A DNA stretch of 64,000 bases from Rhodospirillum sp047263945 (GCF_047263945.1 NZ_JBLAVB010000004.1:434001-498000), one strand, 5' to 3'. Counted from the stretch's first letter, positions 26,404-36,450 are shown. Made by a program: numbers and translations. Notes: generated by a model not told the origin, from the sequence alone.

Positions 26404-26979
26404 ATGACGGAGCGATTGCTCGTGGGCGTGATCGTGGGCACCCATGGCGTACGGGGTCTTCTCCGGGTGAAAAGCTTCACCCAGGACGAAGCGGCCCTGT
26501 GCTCCTATGGGCCGCTGACGGACGAAGGCGGAAGCCGTTCCTTTGACCTGGTTTTCAAAAACCTGGCAAAGGGCGTGGTTCTCTGTGCGCTCAAGGGGAT
26601 CGATGACCGTGACGCTGCCTTGGCATTGAAGGGCACACGGCTCTATATGGACCGGTCCGCCCTGCCCAAGGACGCGTTGGAGGAGGACGAGTACTACCAC
26701 GCCGATTTGATCGGATTACCGATCGAACGGGCTGACGGGGGCAACCTCGGGGTGGTGCGTGCGGTCCATGACTTCGGCGCGGGCGACATGTTGGAGGTCG
26801 CCCTGTCGGAAGATGCCTCCAAGGTCGTGTTCCTGCCCTTTACCCAGGCCTGCGTGCCGGTGGTGGATATCAAGGCGGGCCGTCTCGTGGCCGATCCTCC
26901 GCCGGGCCTCCTTGACGGGGGCGAGGCGGACGAGAAGGCGCCGGAATCTGTTCAAGACCAAGGGGAGGTGTCCCCGTGA
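26404..26979 (+). CDS. rimM: 16S rRNA processing protein RimM
   Basis: This is a 191-residue ribosome maturation factor that binds S19 and helps 30S head assembly. The N-terminal domain has VGVIVGTHGVRGLLRVKSFT and the PRC-barrel half has YYHADLIGLPIERADGGNLG, then VVFLPFTQACVPVVDIKAGRLVADPP. A GTG at 26401 directly before the ATG is an alternative start. The 3' end overlaps trmD by four bases (GTGA). Confidence 0.95.
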   Translation: MTERLLVGVIVGTHGVRGLLRVKSFTQDEAALCSYGPLTDEGGSRSFDLVFKNLAKGVVLCALKGIDDRDAALALKGTRLYMDRSALPKDALEEDEYYHADLIGLPIERADGGNLGVVRAVHDFGAGDMLEVALSEDASKVVFLPFTQACVPVVDIKAGRLVADPPPGLLDGGEADEKAPESVQDQGEVSP

Positions 26980-27695
26980 GCTTGCGCGCCGTCGTCTTGA
27001 CCCTCTTCCCGGAGATGTTTCCCGGACCCCTTGGCCATTCCCTCGCGGGGAAGGGCCTCGAAAGCGGGACCTGGAGCCTGGAAACGGTGGATATCCGGGG
27101 ATTTGCCACGGATAAGCACCGCACGGTGGACGATACACCCTTCGGTGGCGGGGCTGGCATGGTCATGCGCCCCGACGTCGTGGATGCGGCCATCGAGGCC
27201 TCCTGGCCCAAGGATGGCCCCCTGGTTTACCTGACCCCCCGGGGAAAGGTGCTGGATCAGGCCATGGCCTGGGACCTGTCCCGCCAACCTTCTTTGACCC
27301 TGCTCTGCGGGAGATACGAAGGGGTGGACCAGCGGGTTTTGGACGAACGCGAGATGCTGGAGATCAGTGTCGGCGATTTCGTCCTGTCTGGGGGAGAGGC
27401 GGCTGCCCAATTGGTGCTGGATGCCGTCGTGCGTCTGCTGCCCGGTGTGGTCGGCAAGACGGAATCCTTGGAAGACGAGAGTTTCGAGCGGGGGCTCCTG
27501 GAGTATCCCCAGTATACGCGTCCCGCCGATTGGCGGGGTAGGACGGTGCCAGAGGTTTTGACCTCTGGGCACCATGGCAATGTGGCCGCTTGGCGATTGG
27601 CCCAGGCGGAGGACATCACTCGGACGCGGCGACCGGACCTATGGGATCGGTATCTTGCGGGCCGAGGTGACTTGAACAGAGGATGCGGACAATGA
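26976..27695 (+). CDS. trmD: tRNA (guanine-N1)-methyltransferase
   Basis: The 239-residue SPOUT enzyme methylates G37 of tRNAs. It has LTLFPEMFPGPLGHSLAGKG at the start, TPFGGGAGMVMRP, the trefoil-knot segments YLTPRGKVLDQ and LLCGRYEGVDQRV, and SVGDFVLSGGEAAA. The catalytic Asp segment includes YPQYTRPADWRGRTVPEVLTSGHH. It starts with GTG overlapping rimM, and its TGA overlaps the rplS ATG, so the three are translationally linked. Confidence 0.97.
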   Translation: MSLRAVVLTLFPEMFPGPLGHSLAGKGLESGTWSLETVDIRGFATDKHRTVDDTPFGGGAGMVMRPDVVDAAIEASWPKDGPLVYLTPRGKVLDQAMAWDLSRQPSLTLLCGRYEGVDQRVLDEREMLEISVGDFVLSGGEAAAQLVLDAVVRLLPGVVGKTESLEDESFERGLLEYPQYTRPADWRGRTVPEVLTSGHHGNVAAWRLAQAEDITRTRRPDLWDRYLAGRGDLNRGCGQ

Positions 27696-28171
27696 ACATC
27701 ATTCAGCAGCTTGAGAAGGAGCAGATGGAAAAGCTCCTGGAGACCCGGGGCGTTCCCGAGTTCTCCCCCGGCGATACCGTCAAGGTCCACGTGAAGGTGG
27801 TCGAAGGCACCCGCCAGCGCGTGCAGGTCTACGAGGGCGTGTGCATCGCCCGTCGGAACGCGGCCCTGAACAGCTCCTTCACCGTGCGCAAGATCTCCTT
27901 CGGTGAAGGCGTGGAGCGTGTCTTCCCGCTCTATGCCCCGACCATCGACCGGATCGAGGTCGTGCGTCGCGGTCAGGTTCGCCGCGCGAAGCTGTACTAC
28001 CTGCGTGGCCGTCAGGGCCGTTCCGCCCGTATCGTCGAGAATATCACCTCGACCCAGAAGGCCCTGGCCAACGAGCGGGCCATCACCCAGGAGCGTAAAC
28101 TGAACGCCAAGGCCGAAGACAAGCCTGCGGGCAAGCCCGACGGCAAGGCCAAGCCCAAGGGGAAGAAGTAG
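27692..28171 (+). CDS. rplS: 50S ribosomal protein L19
   Basis: This 159-residue large-subunit protein begins MNIIQQLEKEQMEKLLETRG. It contains FSPGDTVKVHVKVVEGTRQRVQVYEGVCIARRN and the SFGEGVERVFPLYAPTIDRIEVVRRG and RRAKLYYLRGRQGRSARI segments. A Lys-rich tail follows. The ATG at 27692 overlaps the trmD stop (ATGA); an ATG at 27683 would add three residues but lies further into trmD. Confidence 0.97.
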   Translation: MNIIQQLEKEQMEKLLETRGVPEFSPGDTVKVHVKVVEGTRQRVQVYEGVCIARRNAALNSSFTVRKISFGEGVERVFPLYAPTIDRIEVVRRGQVRRAKLYYLRGRQGRSARIVENITSTQKALANERAITQERKLNAKAEDKPAGKPDGKAKPKGKK

Positions 28172-28242
28172 ACTCCTTCGGGTTTTTGGAAGCCTCCTCC
28201 TGGTTCGGGGGCTTCCTTCCGGCGACGACCGTCCGCCCTCCG

Positions 28243-28271
28243 CCCGCCATCTCCGAAAAGGAGGTGGCGGG
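28243..28271 (+). terminator. hairpin after rplS, possible terminator
   Basis: CCCGCCATCTCC pairs with GGAGGTGGCGGG over a GAAAA loop, 72 bases after the rplS stop. No clear T-tract follows. A second weaker stem, GGAAGCC/GGGCTTCC, lies at about 28187-28217. Together they probably end the ribosomal transcript before leuC. Confidence 0.5.
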
Positions 28272-28445
28272 TTAGGCGGTTTCGGCCTGTCCGGACTGGT
28301 GTTCGATTTTCATGTTTCGCGCGCACCATGGCGATAACATTCCATCTGCCATTTCCCGCGCGAACCCCTTAGGATCCGGCTTCGACATGTCGTCGAAACC
28401 AACAAAGGGCCCCTCGACGGGGCGTAGGCAAGGGAGCGTCACGGT

Positions 28446-29852
<1,407 letters not shown>

Positions 29853-29902
29853 ACCCTTCGATGAGTCGGACTGGACAGCAGTAGGGGAGAGGGGCGGGAG
29901 TC

Positions 29903-31087
29903 ATGAAGCTCGAGCGACTTCGGGTTAAAAATTTCAAATCCCTGAGGGATGTCTCCATGGAGGAGATCCCCCCCTTTTGCGTGGTTGTCGGTCAGAACGG
30001 CGTTGGCAAAACCACCCTGTTCGAGGTTTTCGGTTTCCTGCGGGATTCCCTGGCGAGCGATGTCCGTTCGGCTTTTATGCGGCGGGGTGGCTTTCACGAG
30101 GTGGTGTCGAGGGGAAGCGAAGGGGAGACCATTTTCCTGGAGTTGGCCTTTCGCATGGAGTTGTCCGGCAAAGACCGTCTTGTCACCTATTCCGTCGAAT
30201 TGGGGGTCGAGGGCCGACGACCCCACATTGTCCGGGAGATCCTGAAGTACAAAAGGGCCGCCCATGGGCGGCCCTACCATTTCCTTGATTTCACGCGGGG
30301 GAAGGGATATGCGATTTCCAACGAGGAAGATTTCGACAAAAGCGACGAGCACTTGGACCGAGAAGACCAGGCGCTGGACGATAACGAACTCGCCATCAAA
30401 GGCCTTGGTGTCTTCCGCAAGTTCAAAGCCGCCAACGCGGTCCGTTCCCTGATCGAAGGGTGGCATCTCTCAGACTTTCATATTACTGCGGCGCGGGAGG
30501 TGAAAGACGCCGGTGTCGCCGAAAGCCTGTCGGTCGACGGTGACAATCTGGCTCTGGTCACTCAATACATGTTCGAGCAGCATCCGGATCTGTTCATCAG
30601 GTTGTTGGATAAAATGCGGCGCCGGGTACCGGGCGTGGATGGGGTCGAGGCCCACCAGATGGACGACGGGCGTGTGTCGCTCCGTTTTTCCGATGGCACC
30701 TTCAACACCCCCTTCATTGGACGCTTTGTTTCCGATGGTACGATCAAGATGTTCGCCTATCTCGTGCTGCTGCATGACCCTGCGCCCCACCCCCTGTTAT
30801 GCGTGGAGGAGCCGGAAAATCAGCTTTACCCCACACTTCTGGGGGAACTTGCCGAGGAGTTTGAGGAATACGCCGAACGGGGTGGGCAGGTTTTCGTGTC
30901 GACCCACTCCCCGGATTTTCTGAATGCCGTGCCGCTTGAAAGCATCTGGGTGATGGAAAAGCGCGACGGATTCACAGAGGTAGCCAGGGCATCAGAGGAC
31001 GCCATTCTGGAGTCCCTGGTTCGCGAGGGGGATCTTCCCGGATATCTCTGGCGCCAAGGGCTTTTCGGGGGGCTGGGCCGACAATGA
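29903..31087 (+). CDS. OLD/AAA15-like ATPase of a putative defence module
   Basis: The 394-residue protein opens with the SMC/RecF/OLD-type start MKLERLRVKNFKSLRDV and Walker A GQNGVGKTTL (residues 30-39). Near the C-terminus are FVSDGTIKMFAYLVLL (signature-like), Walker B LLCVEEPENQLYP with catalytic Glu (about 301-305) and the switch His in VFVSTHSPDFLNAV. The middle holds a helical insertion. Stand-alone ATPases of this class pair with TOPRIM-like effectors in systems such as PARIS. Its stop overlaps the DUF4276 start (ATGA), so the two are coupled. The pair sits between leuC and leuD, 50 bases after leuC with GGGGAG before the ATG. Defence function is inference from architecture. Confidence 0.85.
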   Translation: MKLERLRVKNFKSLRDVSMEEIPPFCVVVGQNGVGKTTLFEVFGFLRDSLASDVRSAFMRRGGFHEVVSRGSEGETIFLELAFRMELSGKDRLVTYSVELGVEGRRPHIVREILKYKRAAHGRPYHFLDFTRGKGYAISNEEDFDKSDEHLDREDQALDDNELAIKGLGVFRKFKAANAVRSLIEGWHLSDFHITAAREVKDAGVAESLSVDGDNLALVTQYMFEQHPDLFIRLLDKMRRRVPGVDGVEAHQMDDGRVSLRFSDGTFNTPFIGRFVSDGTIKMFAYLVLLHDPAPHPLLCVEEPENQLYPTLLGELAEEFEEYAERGGQVFVSTHSPDFLNAVPLESIWVMEKRDGFTEVARASEDAILESLVREGDLPGYLWRQGLFGGLGRQ

Positions 31088-31650
31088 CGCTGGTGGTCGT
31101 TTTGGTGGAAGAGCCGTCCATCGCCCTGCTTCTCAGGGACCATATTTTGCCGGGCATCTTGGGGGATCGGCCCTTTCGGGTGATCCCCCATCAGGGAAAA
31201 TCCGATTTGGAAAAGTCCATTCCCCGCAAGCTCAAGGCCGCATGGCCGCCGGGAACACGGTTCATGATCCTGCGGGACAATGACGGCGGTGACTGTCTTG
31301 CGCTCAAGGAGCGTTTGACAAAGCTCTGTCCCGAGAGCAAGCGGAGCCATACGGTGGTTCGGATCGTTTGTCAGGAACTCGAGTCGTGGTATTTAGGCGA
31401 TCTTCTCACCATTGATCGGTCGGGACTGGTTCCCGGCAGTCGGTTCGAGAGGGACCAGCGGAAGGCCAAATACCGTGATCCCGACCGTTTGGCCAATGCG
31501 AAGCAGGAAATGAAAACTCTGGTCAAAGTCTACAAGCCACTTTCCGGCGCTGGTGCGATTGGACCGCATCTTGATGTGGGCCGCAATCAGTCCAGGAGTT
31601 TTCAGGTTTTCGTGGACGGCATCCGGCGTCTCGCGAACGAACGAGGGTAG
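31084..31650 (+). CDS. DUF4276 family protein, TOPRIM-like effector candidate
   Basis: The 188-residue protein shows the DUF4276 pattern: VVVLVEEPS at the N-terminus, FMILRDNDGGDCLALKERL (residues 60-78), IVCQELESWYLGDLL (94-108) and the end NQSRSFQVFVDGIRRL. The N-terminal Glu plus the Asp residues of RDNDGGD resemble the metal-binding acidic set of TOPRIM domains. In PARIS and OLD systems that domain is the nuclease partner of the ATPase. It is coupled to the ATPase upstream by ATGA overlap. leuD starts six bases after its stop, with the leuD ribosome-binding site inside its last codons. No activity can be proved from sequence. Confidence 0.8.
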   Translation: MTLVVVLVEEPSIALLLRDHILPGILGDRPFRVIPHQGKSDLEKSIPRKLKAAWPPGTRFMILRDNDGGDCLALKERLTKLCPESKRSHTVVRIVCQELESWYLGDLLTIDRSGLVPGSRFERDQRKAKYRDPDRLANAKQEMKTLVKVYKPLSGAGAIGPHLDVGRNQSRSFQVFVDGIRRLANERG

Positions 31651-31656
31651 GAAAAA

Positions 31657-32280
31657 ATGGAAAAGTTCACCACGCTGACCGGTGTCGCGGCCCCCATGCC
31701 GCTGATCAACATCGACACCGACATGATCATCCCCAAGCAGTTCCTGAAAACCATCAAACGGACCGGCCTGGGCAAGAACCTGTTCGACGAGATGCGCTTC
31801 AACGAGGACGGGTCGGAGAACCCGGATTTCGTCCTCAACAAGGCCGCTTGGCGGAAATCCAAGATCCTCGTTGCCGGAGACAACTTTGGCTGCGGATCCT
31901 CCCGCGAGCATGCGCCTTGGGCCCTGCTGGATTTCGGCATCCGCTGCGTGATCTCTACCAGCTTCGCTGATATCTTCTACAACAACTGCTTCAAGAACGG
32001 CATTCTCCCCATCGTCCTGCCCCAGGAAGACGTGGACAAGCTGATGGAAGACGCTGAGCGGGGCGCGAACGCCACCGTGACCATTGACCTGGAAAAGCAG
32101 GTCATTACCGGTCCGGACGGCGGTGAGGTTGCGTTCAATGTGGATCCCTTTCGCAAACATTGCCTGTTGAACGGTCTGGACGACATCGGTCTGTCCCTCC
32201 AGAAGGCCGATAAGATTGAGGACTTCGAAAAGACCCGCGAGACCCAGGCCCCCTGGATGGTCAACGCCAAGTCCGCCTGA
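31657..32280 (+). CDS. leuD: 3-isopropylmalate dehydratase, small subunit
   Basis: The 207-residue partner of LeuC has INIDTDMIIPKQFLKTIKRTGLGKNLFDEMR and the swivelling-domain motif AGDNFGCGSSREHAPWALLDFGIRCVISTSFADIFYNNCFKNGILPI. Full length for the family. It begins six bases after the DUF4276 gene; the Shine-Dalgarno-like AGGGTAGGA overlaps that gene's stop. It may therefore be translated by coupling. Confidence 0.96.
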   Translation: MEKFTTLTGVAAPMPLINIDTDMIIPKQFLKTIKRTGLGKNLFDEMRFNEDGSENPDFVLNKAAWRKSKILVAGDNFGCGSSREHAPWALLDFGIRCVISTSFADIFYNNCFKNGILPIVLPQEDVDKLMEDAERGANATVTIDLEKQVITGPDGGEVAFNVDPFRKHCLLNGLDDIGLSLQKADKIEDFEKTRETQAPWMVNAKSA

Positions 32281-32281
32281 T

Positions 32282-32411
32282 GAGCCGGGGGCACGCGCCC
32301 CCAAAGCCCCCTGACCGGGGAGCCTGGGGCTCCCCGACTCCCGTGAAGAAAAAATGGAGGTCTGGAGGCATTGCCTCCAGCCGGGTTGCGGGCGGGAGCC
32401 CGCTGGCCGAA
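32282..32411 (+). repeat. hairpin-rich leuD-leuB spacer
   Basis: Several short GC-rich hairpins follow one another: GGGGGC/GCCCCC, GGGGAGC/GCTCCCC and GGAGGCA/TGCCTCC. The layout resembles the roughly 145-bp repeat family (compare 3091), but the sequence has diverged, so kinship is uncertain. Confidence 0.45.
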
Positions 32412-32442
32412 GACCATCTACACCACGAAGAGGAAGCATCCG

Positions 32443-33552
32443 ATGCCCGAGACGAAAAAGATTCTGTTCCTGGCCGGTGACGGCATCGGCCCCGAGGTAA
32501 TGGGCCAGGTCCGTCGCGTGATGGATTGGTTGGCAAAGGAAGGTCGAGCCTCCTTCGAAGTGGAAGAGGGTCTGGTTGGCGGCTGCGCCTATGACGCCCA
32601 TGGCACGCCCCTGCACGATGACACGATGAAGCTGGCGCTTGAGGCTGACGCGGTGATGCTGGGCGCCGTCGGTGGTCCCAAGTGGGATGCGGAACTGCCC
32701 TTCGAGCTGAAGCCCGAGCGCGGCCTGCTGCGCCTGCGCAAGGAAATGGAGCTGTTCGCCAACCTGCGTCCAGCCCTGGTTTTCGACGCCTTGGCCGAAG
32801 CCTCCAGCCTGAAGACCGATTTGGTTGCCGGACTGGATATCATGATTGTCCGCGAACTGACGGGCGGTGTCTATTTCGGCGAACCCCGGGGCATCACCGA
32901 GCTGACCAACGGCGAGCGCCGGGGGGTCAACACCCAGGTCTACGAGACTTACGAGATCGTGCGGGTGTCCGAGGTGGCCTTCGATCTTGCAGGCAAGCGC
33001 GGGAAACGTCTGTGCAGTGTCGAAAAAGCCAACGTGATGGAAAGCGGCCTGCTCTGGCGGGAAGAAGTGACGCGGATCTCTGCCAAATATCCGGATATTG
33101 AACTGTCCCACATGTACGCTGATAACTGCGCCATGCAATTGGTGCGGGCCCCCAAGCAATTCGACGTGATCGTTACCGATAATCTGTTCGGTGACCTGCT
33201 GTCCGATTGCGCCGCGATGTTGACCGGTTCCCTGGGCATGTTGCCCTCGGCCAGCCTTGGCGCCGCAGATGCCACGGGTATTCGGAAGGCCATGTACGAA
33301 CCGGTTCACGGGTCCGCTCCCGACATTGCCGGTCAGGACAAAGCCAACCCGCTGGCAACCCTGCTCAGCTTCTCCATGATGCTGCGCTATAGCTTCGACA
33401 TGGCAGCAGAGGCCGATCTGGTGGACGATGCCGTCAAGGACGTGCTCAACGACGGGGTCCGCACCGGGGATATCATGCAGCCGGGCATGACCCTGGTGGG
33501 CACCACCGGCATGGGCGATGCCCTGATTGCCGCAATGGAAAAGCGGTCCTAG
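32443..33552 (+). CDS. leuB: 3-isopropylmalate dehydrogenase
   Basis: The 369-residue NAD-dependent enzyme oxidises and decarboxylates 3-isopropylmalate. Motifs: ILFLAGDGIGPEVMGQV, LGAVGGPKW, LRLRKEMELFANLRPA, VRELTGGVYFGEPRG, LSHMYADNCAMQLV with the catalytic Asp, VTDNLFGDLLSDCAAMLTGSLGMLPSASLG and YEPVHGSAPDIAGQDKANP. The ATG at 32443 follows AGAGGAAG and starts the family N-terminus; an earlier in-frame ATG at 32371 lies in the hairpin-rich spacer. Confidence 0.97.
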   Translation: MPETKKILFLAGDGIGPEVMGQVRRVMDWLAKEGRASFEVEEGLVGGCAYDAHGTPLHDDTMKLALEADAVMLGAVGGPKWDAELPFELKPERGLLRLRKEMELFANLRPALVFDALAEASSLKTDLVAGLDIMIVRELTGGVYFGEPRGITELTNGERRGVNTQVYETYEIVRVSEVAFDLAGKRGKRLCSVEKANVMESGLLWREEVTRISAKYPDIELSHMYADNCAMQLVRAPKQFDVIVTDNLFGDLLSDCAAMLTGSLGMLPSASLGAADATGIRKAMYEPVHGSAPDIAGQDKANPLATLLSFSMMLRYSFDMAAEADLVDDAVKDVLNDGVRTGDIMQPGMTLVGTTGMGDALIAAMEKRS

Positions 33553-33610
33553 AGTGCTCCGAGATCAAGTTGGGCCATTTCTTGGCCCAACTTGATCTCA
33601 AAGGCACTCT
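33551..33610. repeat. palindrome, AGAGTGC/CGAGATCAAG type
   Basis: An outer AGAGTGC/GCACTCT pair encloses GAGATCAAGTTGGGCC and its complement. It starts at the leuB stop codon and closely resembles the palindrome at 6678. Confidence 0.75.
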
Positions 33611-33654
33611 AAGCACTTTCTCAAAAAAATGAATCCGCCCTTTCGATAGGGCTT

Positions 33655-33692
33655 AAAAGGCGCGCCGAGGAGACCTCTGGCGCGCCCTTTTT
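33655..33692 (+). terminator. rho-independent terminator downstream of leuB
   Basis: The stem GGCGCGCC / GGCGCGCC encloses a smaller GAGG/CCTC stem and is followed by CTTTTT. AAAA precedes it, so it may act in both directions. It lies about 105 bases after leuB. Confidence 0.9.
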
Positions 33693-33833
33693 GTGGGGCG
33701 ACCAACGGAATGGGGAGGCTGACCCATGGGAAAACGGCATTTCATTTCAGTTTAATCACAATAAGCCTTTGCACATTTTCGGTGGATCCGACTCCGCGTG
33801 AACACATCCAAAAGAAAGAAGAACCTCACTTTT

Positions 33834-34082
33834 TCAGGTCCTTATGCCGTCCTCTGAACCATATCTGCGATTCGACCTGAAGGGATAACCGGGCGTGAGA
33901 CGGTGCCACATCATCGTCGCATAACCACAACCCACGCTTAACCCATTGATATCGAAAAAAATGGGCGCCGACAGAGCGACGCCCATGAGAGTGGACCACA
34001 TGAGGAACTGGTATGGTCGGCCAAGCGACTGTCGGGGGATAGAATGACCGGTCGTTTGGCTCTGGATCAGGTCTAATCCCAT
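33834..34082 (-). CDS. possible small membrane protein
   Basis: This is an 82-codon frame whose ATG at 34082 is preceded by AGGAG five bases upstream, a strong ribosome-binding site. The middle holds a hydrophobic stretch (FLMWSTLMGVALSAPIFF) that could span the membrane; the rest is polar with a basic tail. I recognise no family. The surrounding DNA is noticeably richer in A/T than the neighbours. An overlapping frame from 34098 is less credible because it lacks such a site. Coding status is uncertain. Confidence 0.4.
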   Translation of the reverse strand: MGLDLIQSQTTGHSIPRQSLGRPYQFLMWSTLMGVALSAPIFFDINGLSVGCGYATMMWHRLTPGYPFRSNRRYGSEDGIRT

Positions 34083-34622
34083 TACCTCTCCTAAGCATTG
34101 ATAATTCGCAAGGTCGAGCGCTGAAGACGTTTAATTAGTTTTAACTTCAAAACAATGCCATTTTGTCATTGACATTGTGGCTTTCACGCCACAGGGTTTA
34201 AGGGAACAGTATCCCACCACCCCGCATGGGATTGTTAACTGCCCCTGGTTTGCCGTATTTCTTACACAGCATCGCCATGCAAACCGAATAGGTCTGCAGC
34301 GTGGATTTTGATGCGATACGATTAATGTTGCAGCGCAATAAACTTCCTGGTACTCCGATCCGCATTGGCTCGGAGTGACGGCCCCCTTGCGAAGGGCCCT
34401 CCGAGATCGTTTGCTGGGAACAGTTCACGGGAAAAGGAGATTGGCCCAACCTTGACGATGGTTGGGGCGATCGCGAGAGCGACGGTTTTTGTGTTCGTGA
34501 CATCCGGAGTAGCGCGGATGTCCGGGCAGGAAGGCCCCTCGGATAGAAACGAAAGGGCCGCGCCGAAGGCACGGACGCCCAGAACAGGGCGGCTGCTTGA
34601 TCGCGCGGATAAGAAACAGCCG
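34083..34622. other. A/T-rich intergenic stretch before the SleB-like gene
   Basis: These 540 bases carry no convincing gene. The first part (to about 34200) is A/T-rich and holds a GTGGC/GCCAC hairpin near 34174-34190. A GACATCCG/CGGATGTC inverted repeat lies near 34499-34523. Minus-strand frames at 34198-34572 and 34322-34744 exist but show no family features. Confidence 0.35.
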
Positions 34623-35270
34623 ATGAGACTTATCCTGACCGCTCTGGCGATGTTAATCGCCAGCGCCACGGTTGCGGGAGCGATAGAGCTTCCCAAGGAT
34701 ATCCGCGTTGGCGCGGGTACGCTAACAGTGTCCAAACAGGACATGCTTTGTCTGGCGTTGAACGACTATTGGGAAGCCCGGGGCGAGACACTCCGGGGCC
34801 GCGTTGCTGTGGCCCAGGTGGTCATGAATCGCGCCCGGGACCCCCGTTTCCCCGGCACCATTTGCGATGTCGTCCAGGAAAACCGGACTCGCGGCAAGAA
34901 GGGCTGCCAGTTCTCCTGGTATTGCGATGGAAAGGCGGACAAACCGGTAGAAAAGGACGCTTGGCGTTCCTCCATCCTACTGGCCATGTCTGTGTTGCGC
35001 CGGGATAACACCATCAATGATCCGACAGATGGGGCCTTGTGGTATCACAACACCAGCGTGACGCCCGGTTGGGCGCGTCGCCTGGAAAAGACCGCGCGAA
35101 TTGGAACCCACATCTTTTATACGGATGAGGCGGCCGAGCGCCCCTCGACCCTGACTGCGAAACGCGTGGACAGGGACAGCAAAACCAAAACCGGGACGAC
35201 CAATGTCCCGACCTCCTTCGTCGACGGTTCTGATATTTCGGCAACCGACGAGCAGGTGGCGGGGCAGTAG
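34623..35270 (+). CDS. cell wall hydrolase, SleB/CwlJ type
   Basis: The 215-residue exported protein has a signal peptide of about 20 residues (RLILTALAMLIASATVAGA). Its Hydrolase_2 domain carries LCLALNDYWEARGETLRGRVAVAQVVMNRARDPRFPGTICDVV with the likely catalytic Glu, then CQFSWYCDG and ALWYHNTSVTPGWA. Members hydrolyse peptidoglycan; in spore formers SleB acts in germination, and in alphaproteobacteria they probably remodel the wall. The C-terminal 50 residues are polar and low-complexity. The ATG at 34623 is selected because it starts the signal peptide. Confidence 0.87.
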   Translation: MRLILTALAMLIASATVAGAIELPKDIRVGAGTLTVSKQDMLCLALNDYWEARGETLRGRVAVAQVVMNRARDPRFPGTICDVVQENRTRGKKGCQFSWYCDGKADKPVEKDAWRSSILLAMSVLRRDNTINDPTDGALWYHNTSVTPGWARRLEKTARIGTHIFYTDEAAERPSTLTAKRVDRDSKTKTGTTNVPTSFVDGSDISATDEQVAGQ

Positions 35271-35367
35271 CGCAGCGGCTTCCCTTGATAACGTGGGCGA
35301 CAGGGGGTAGCTTCCACCCCCTTCGGGGCTTTATCGCCCGCCCGCGACATCAGGGATTATAACGAAC

Positions 35368-36405
35368 ATGGCATATAGAGACGGTGGATACCGCGTGGCA
35401 GTGATCGGCGCCACGGGGAACGTGGGACGGGAGATTCTGTCCCTGCTGGCTGAACGGGAGTTTCCGGTCAAGGAAGTCATTGCGCTTGCGTCCGCACGCT
35501 CTGCGGGACGGCAGGTGTCCTTTGGCGAAGAGGAAATCCTAACCGTCCAGGACCTGGATAAGTTCGACTTTACCGGTGTGGATATCGCCCTCAGCTCGCC
35601 CGGAGCAAAAGTGTCGTCCGTACATAGCCCCCGCGCAGCGGCGGCGGGGTGCGTTGTGATCGATAACACCAGCCAGTTCCGTATGGATAAGGACGTCCCC
35701 CTTGTGGTTCCAGAAGTGAACCCCCAAGCCATTGCGGGCTACCAGAAGAGCGGCATCATCGCCAACCCCAATTGCTCGACCATTCAGATGGTTGTGGCCC
35801 TGAAGCCCCTACACGAGGCCTTCGGGATCAAGCGGGTGGTGGTCAGCACCTATCAATCGGTTTCCGGTGGTGGCAAGGACGCCATGGATGAGCTCTTCAA
35901 CCAGACGAAGGGCATCTATGTGAACCAACCCGCTTCGGACTTCCAACAAAAGTTCACCAAGCAGATTGCCTTCAACGTCATCCCCCATATCGACGTCTTC
36001 ATGGACGACGGGGCCACCAAGGAAGAGTGGAAGATGATGGCGGAGACGCGCAAGATTCTTGATCCGGACATCGCTGTGCACGCCAATTGCTGCCGCGTTC
36101 CGGTCATGGTGGGACATGCGGAATACGTGAACATCGAGACCGAGAAGCCGATCACCGACAAGACCGCCCGGGCCGTCCTGAGCAAGGCTGAGGGGATCGT
36201 GGTGGTTGATCACCGCGCCAACGAGGGCTACGTGACCCCCGTGGAGTGCTCCGGTGAGGATCCGGTCTACGTGTCCCGCATTCGCAAGGATCTGACGGTC
36301 GAAAATGGCCTGTCCTTCTGGTGTGTGTCCGATAACCTGCGCAAGGGTGCGGCCTTGAACGCCGTTCAGATTGCCGAGGTCCTGGCCCGCGATTACCTGA
36401 ACTAG
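35368..36405 (+). CDS. asd: aspartate-semialdehyde dehydrogenase
   Basis: The 345-residue NADP-dependent enzyme reduces aspartyl phosphate for lysine, threonine, methionine and diaminopimelate synthesis. It has VAVIGATGNVGREILSLLAERE, VSSPGAK-like ALSSPGAKVS, the active-site Cys in IIANPNCSTIQMVVALKPLH, STYQSVSGGGKDAMDEL, and CCRVPVMVGHAEYVNIE. The stop TAG forms part of the palindrome that follows. Confidence 0.97.
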   Translation: MAYRDGGYRVAVIGATGNVGREILSLLAEREFPVKEVIALASARSAGRQVSFGEEEILTVQDLDKFDFTGVDIALSSPGAKVSSVHSPRAAAAGCVVIDNTSQFRMDKDVPLVVPEVNPQAIAGYQKSGIIANPNCSTIQMVVALKPLHEAFGIKRVVVSTYQSVSGGGKDAMDELFNQTKGIYVNQPASDFQQKFTKQIAFNVIPHIDVFMDDGATKEEWKMMAETRKILDPDIAVHANCCRVPVMVGHAEYVNIETEKPITDKTARAVLSKAEGIVVVDHRANEGYVTPVECSGEDPVYVSRIRKDLTVENGLSFWCVSDNLRKGAALNAVQIAEVLARDYLN

Positions 36406-36450
36406 AGTGCTCCGAGGCCAGCTTGACTGACGCTGGTCCAGTTTCACTCT
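36404..36450. repeat. palindrome, AGAGTGC type
   Basis: AGAGTG...CACTCT arms with an inner GCCAGCTTGA/CGCTGGTC-like stem lie directly at the asd stop. It is less perfect than the copies at 6744 and 33551. Confidence 0.6.

Noticed and set aside
31393..33309. 638-codon open frame on the minus strand
   Set aside because: It is antisense to the DUF4276 gene, leuD and leuB and has His/Gln-rich composition without family features.
34198..34572. 124-codon minus-strand frame before the SleB-like gene
   Set aside because: No ribosome-binding site, no domain, and it overlaps palindromic and leader sequence.
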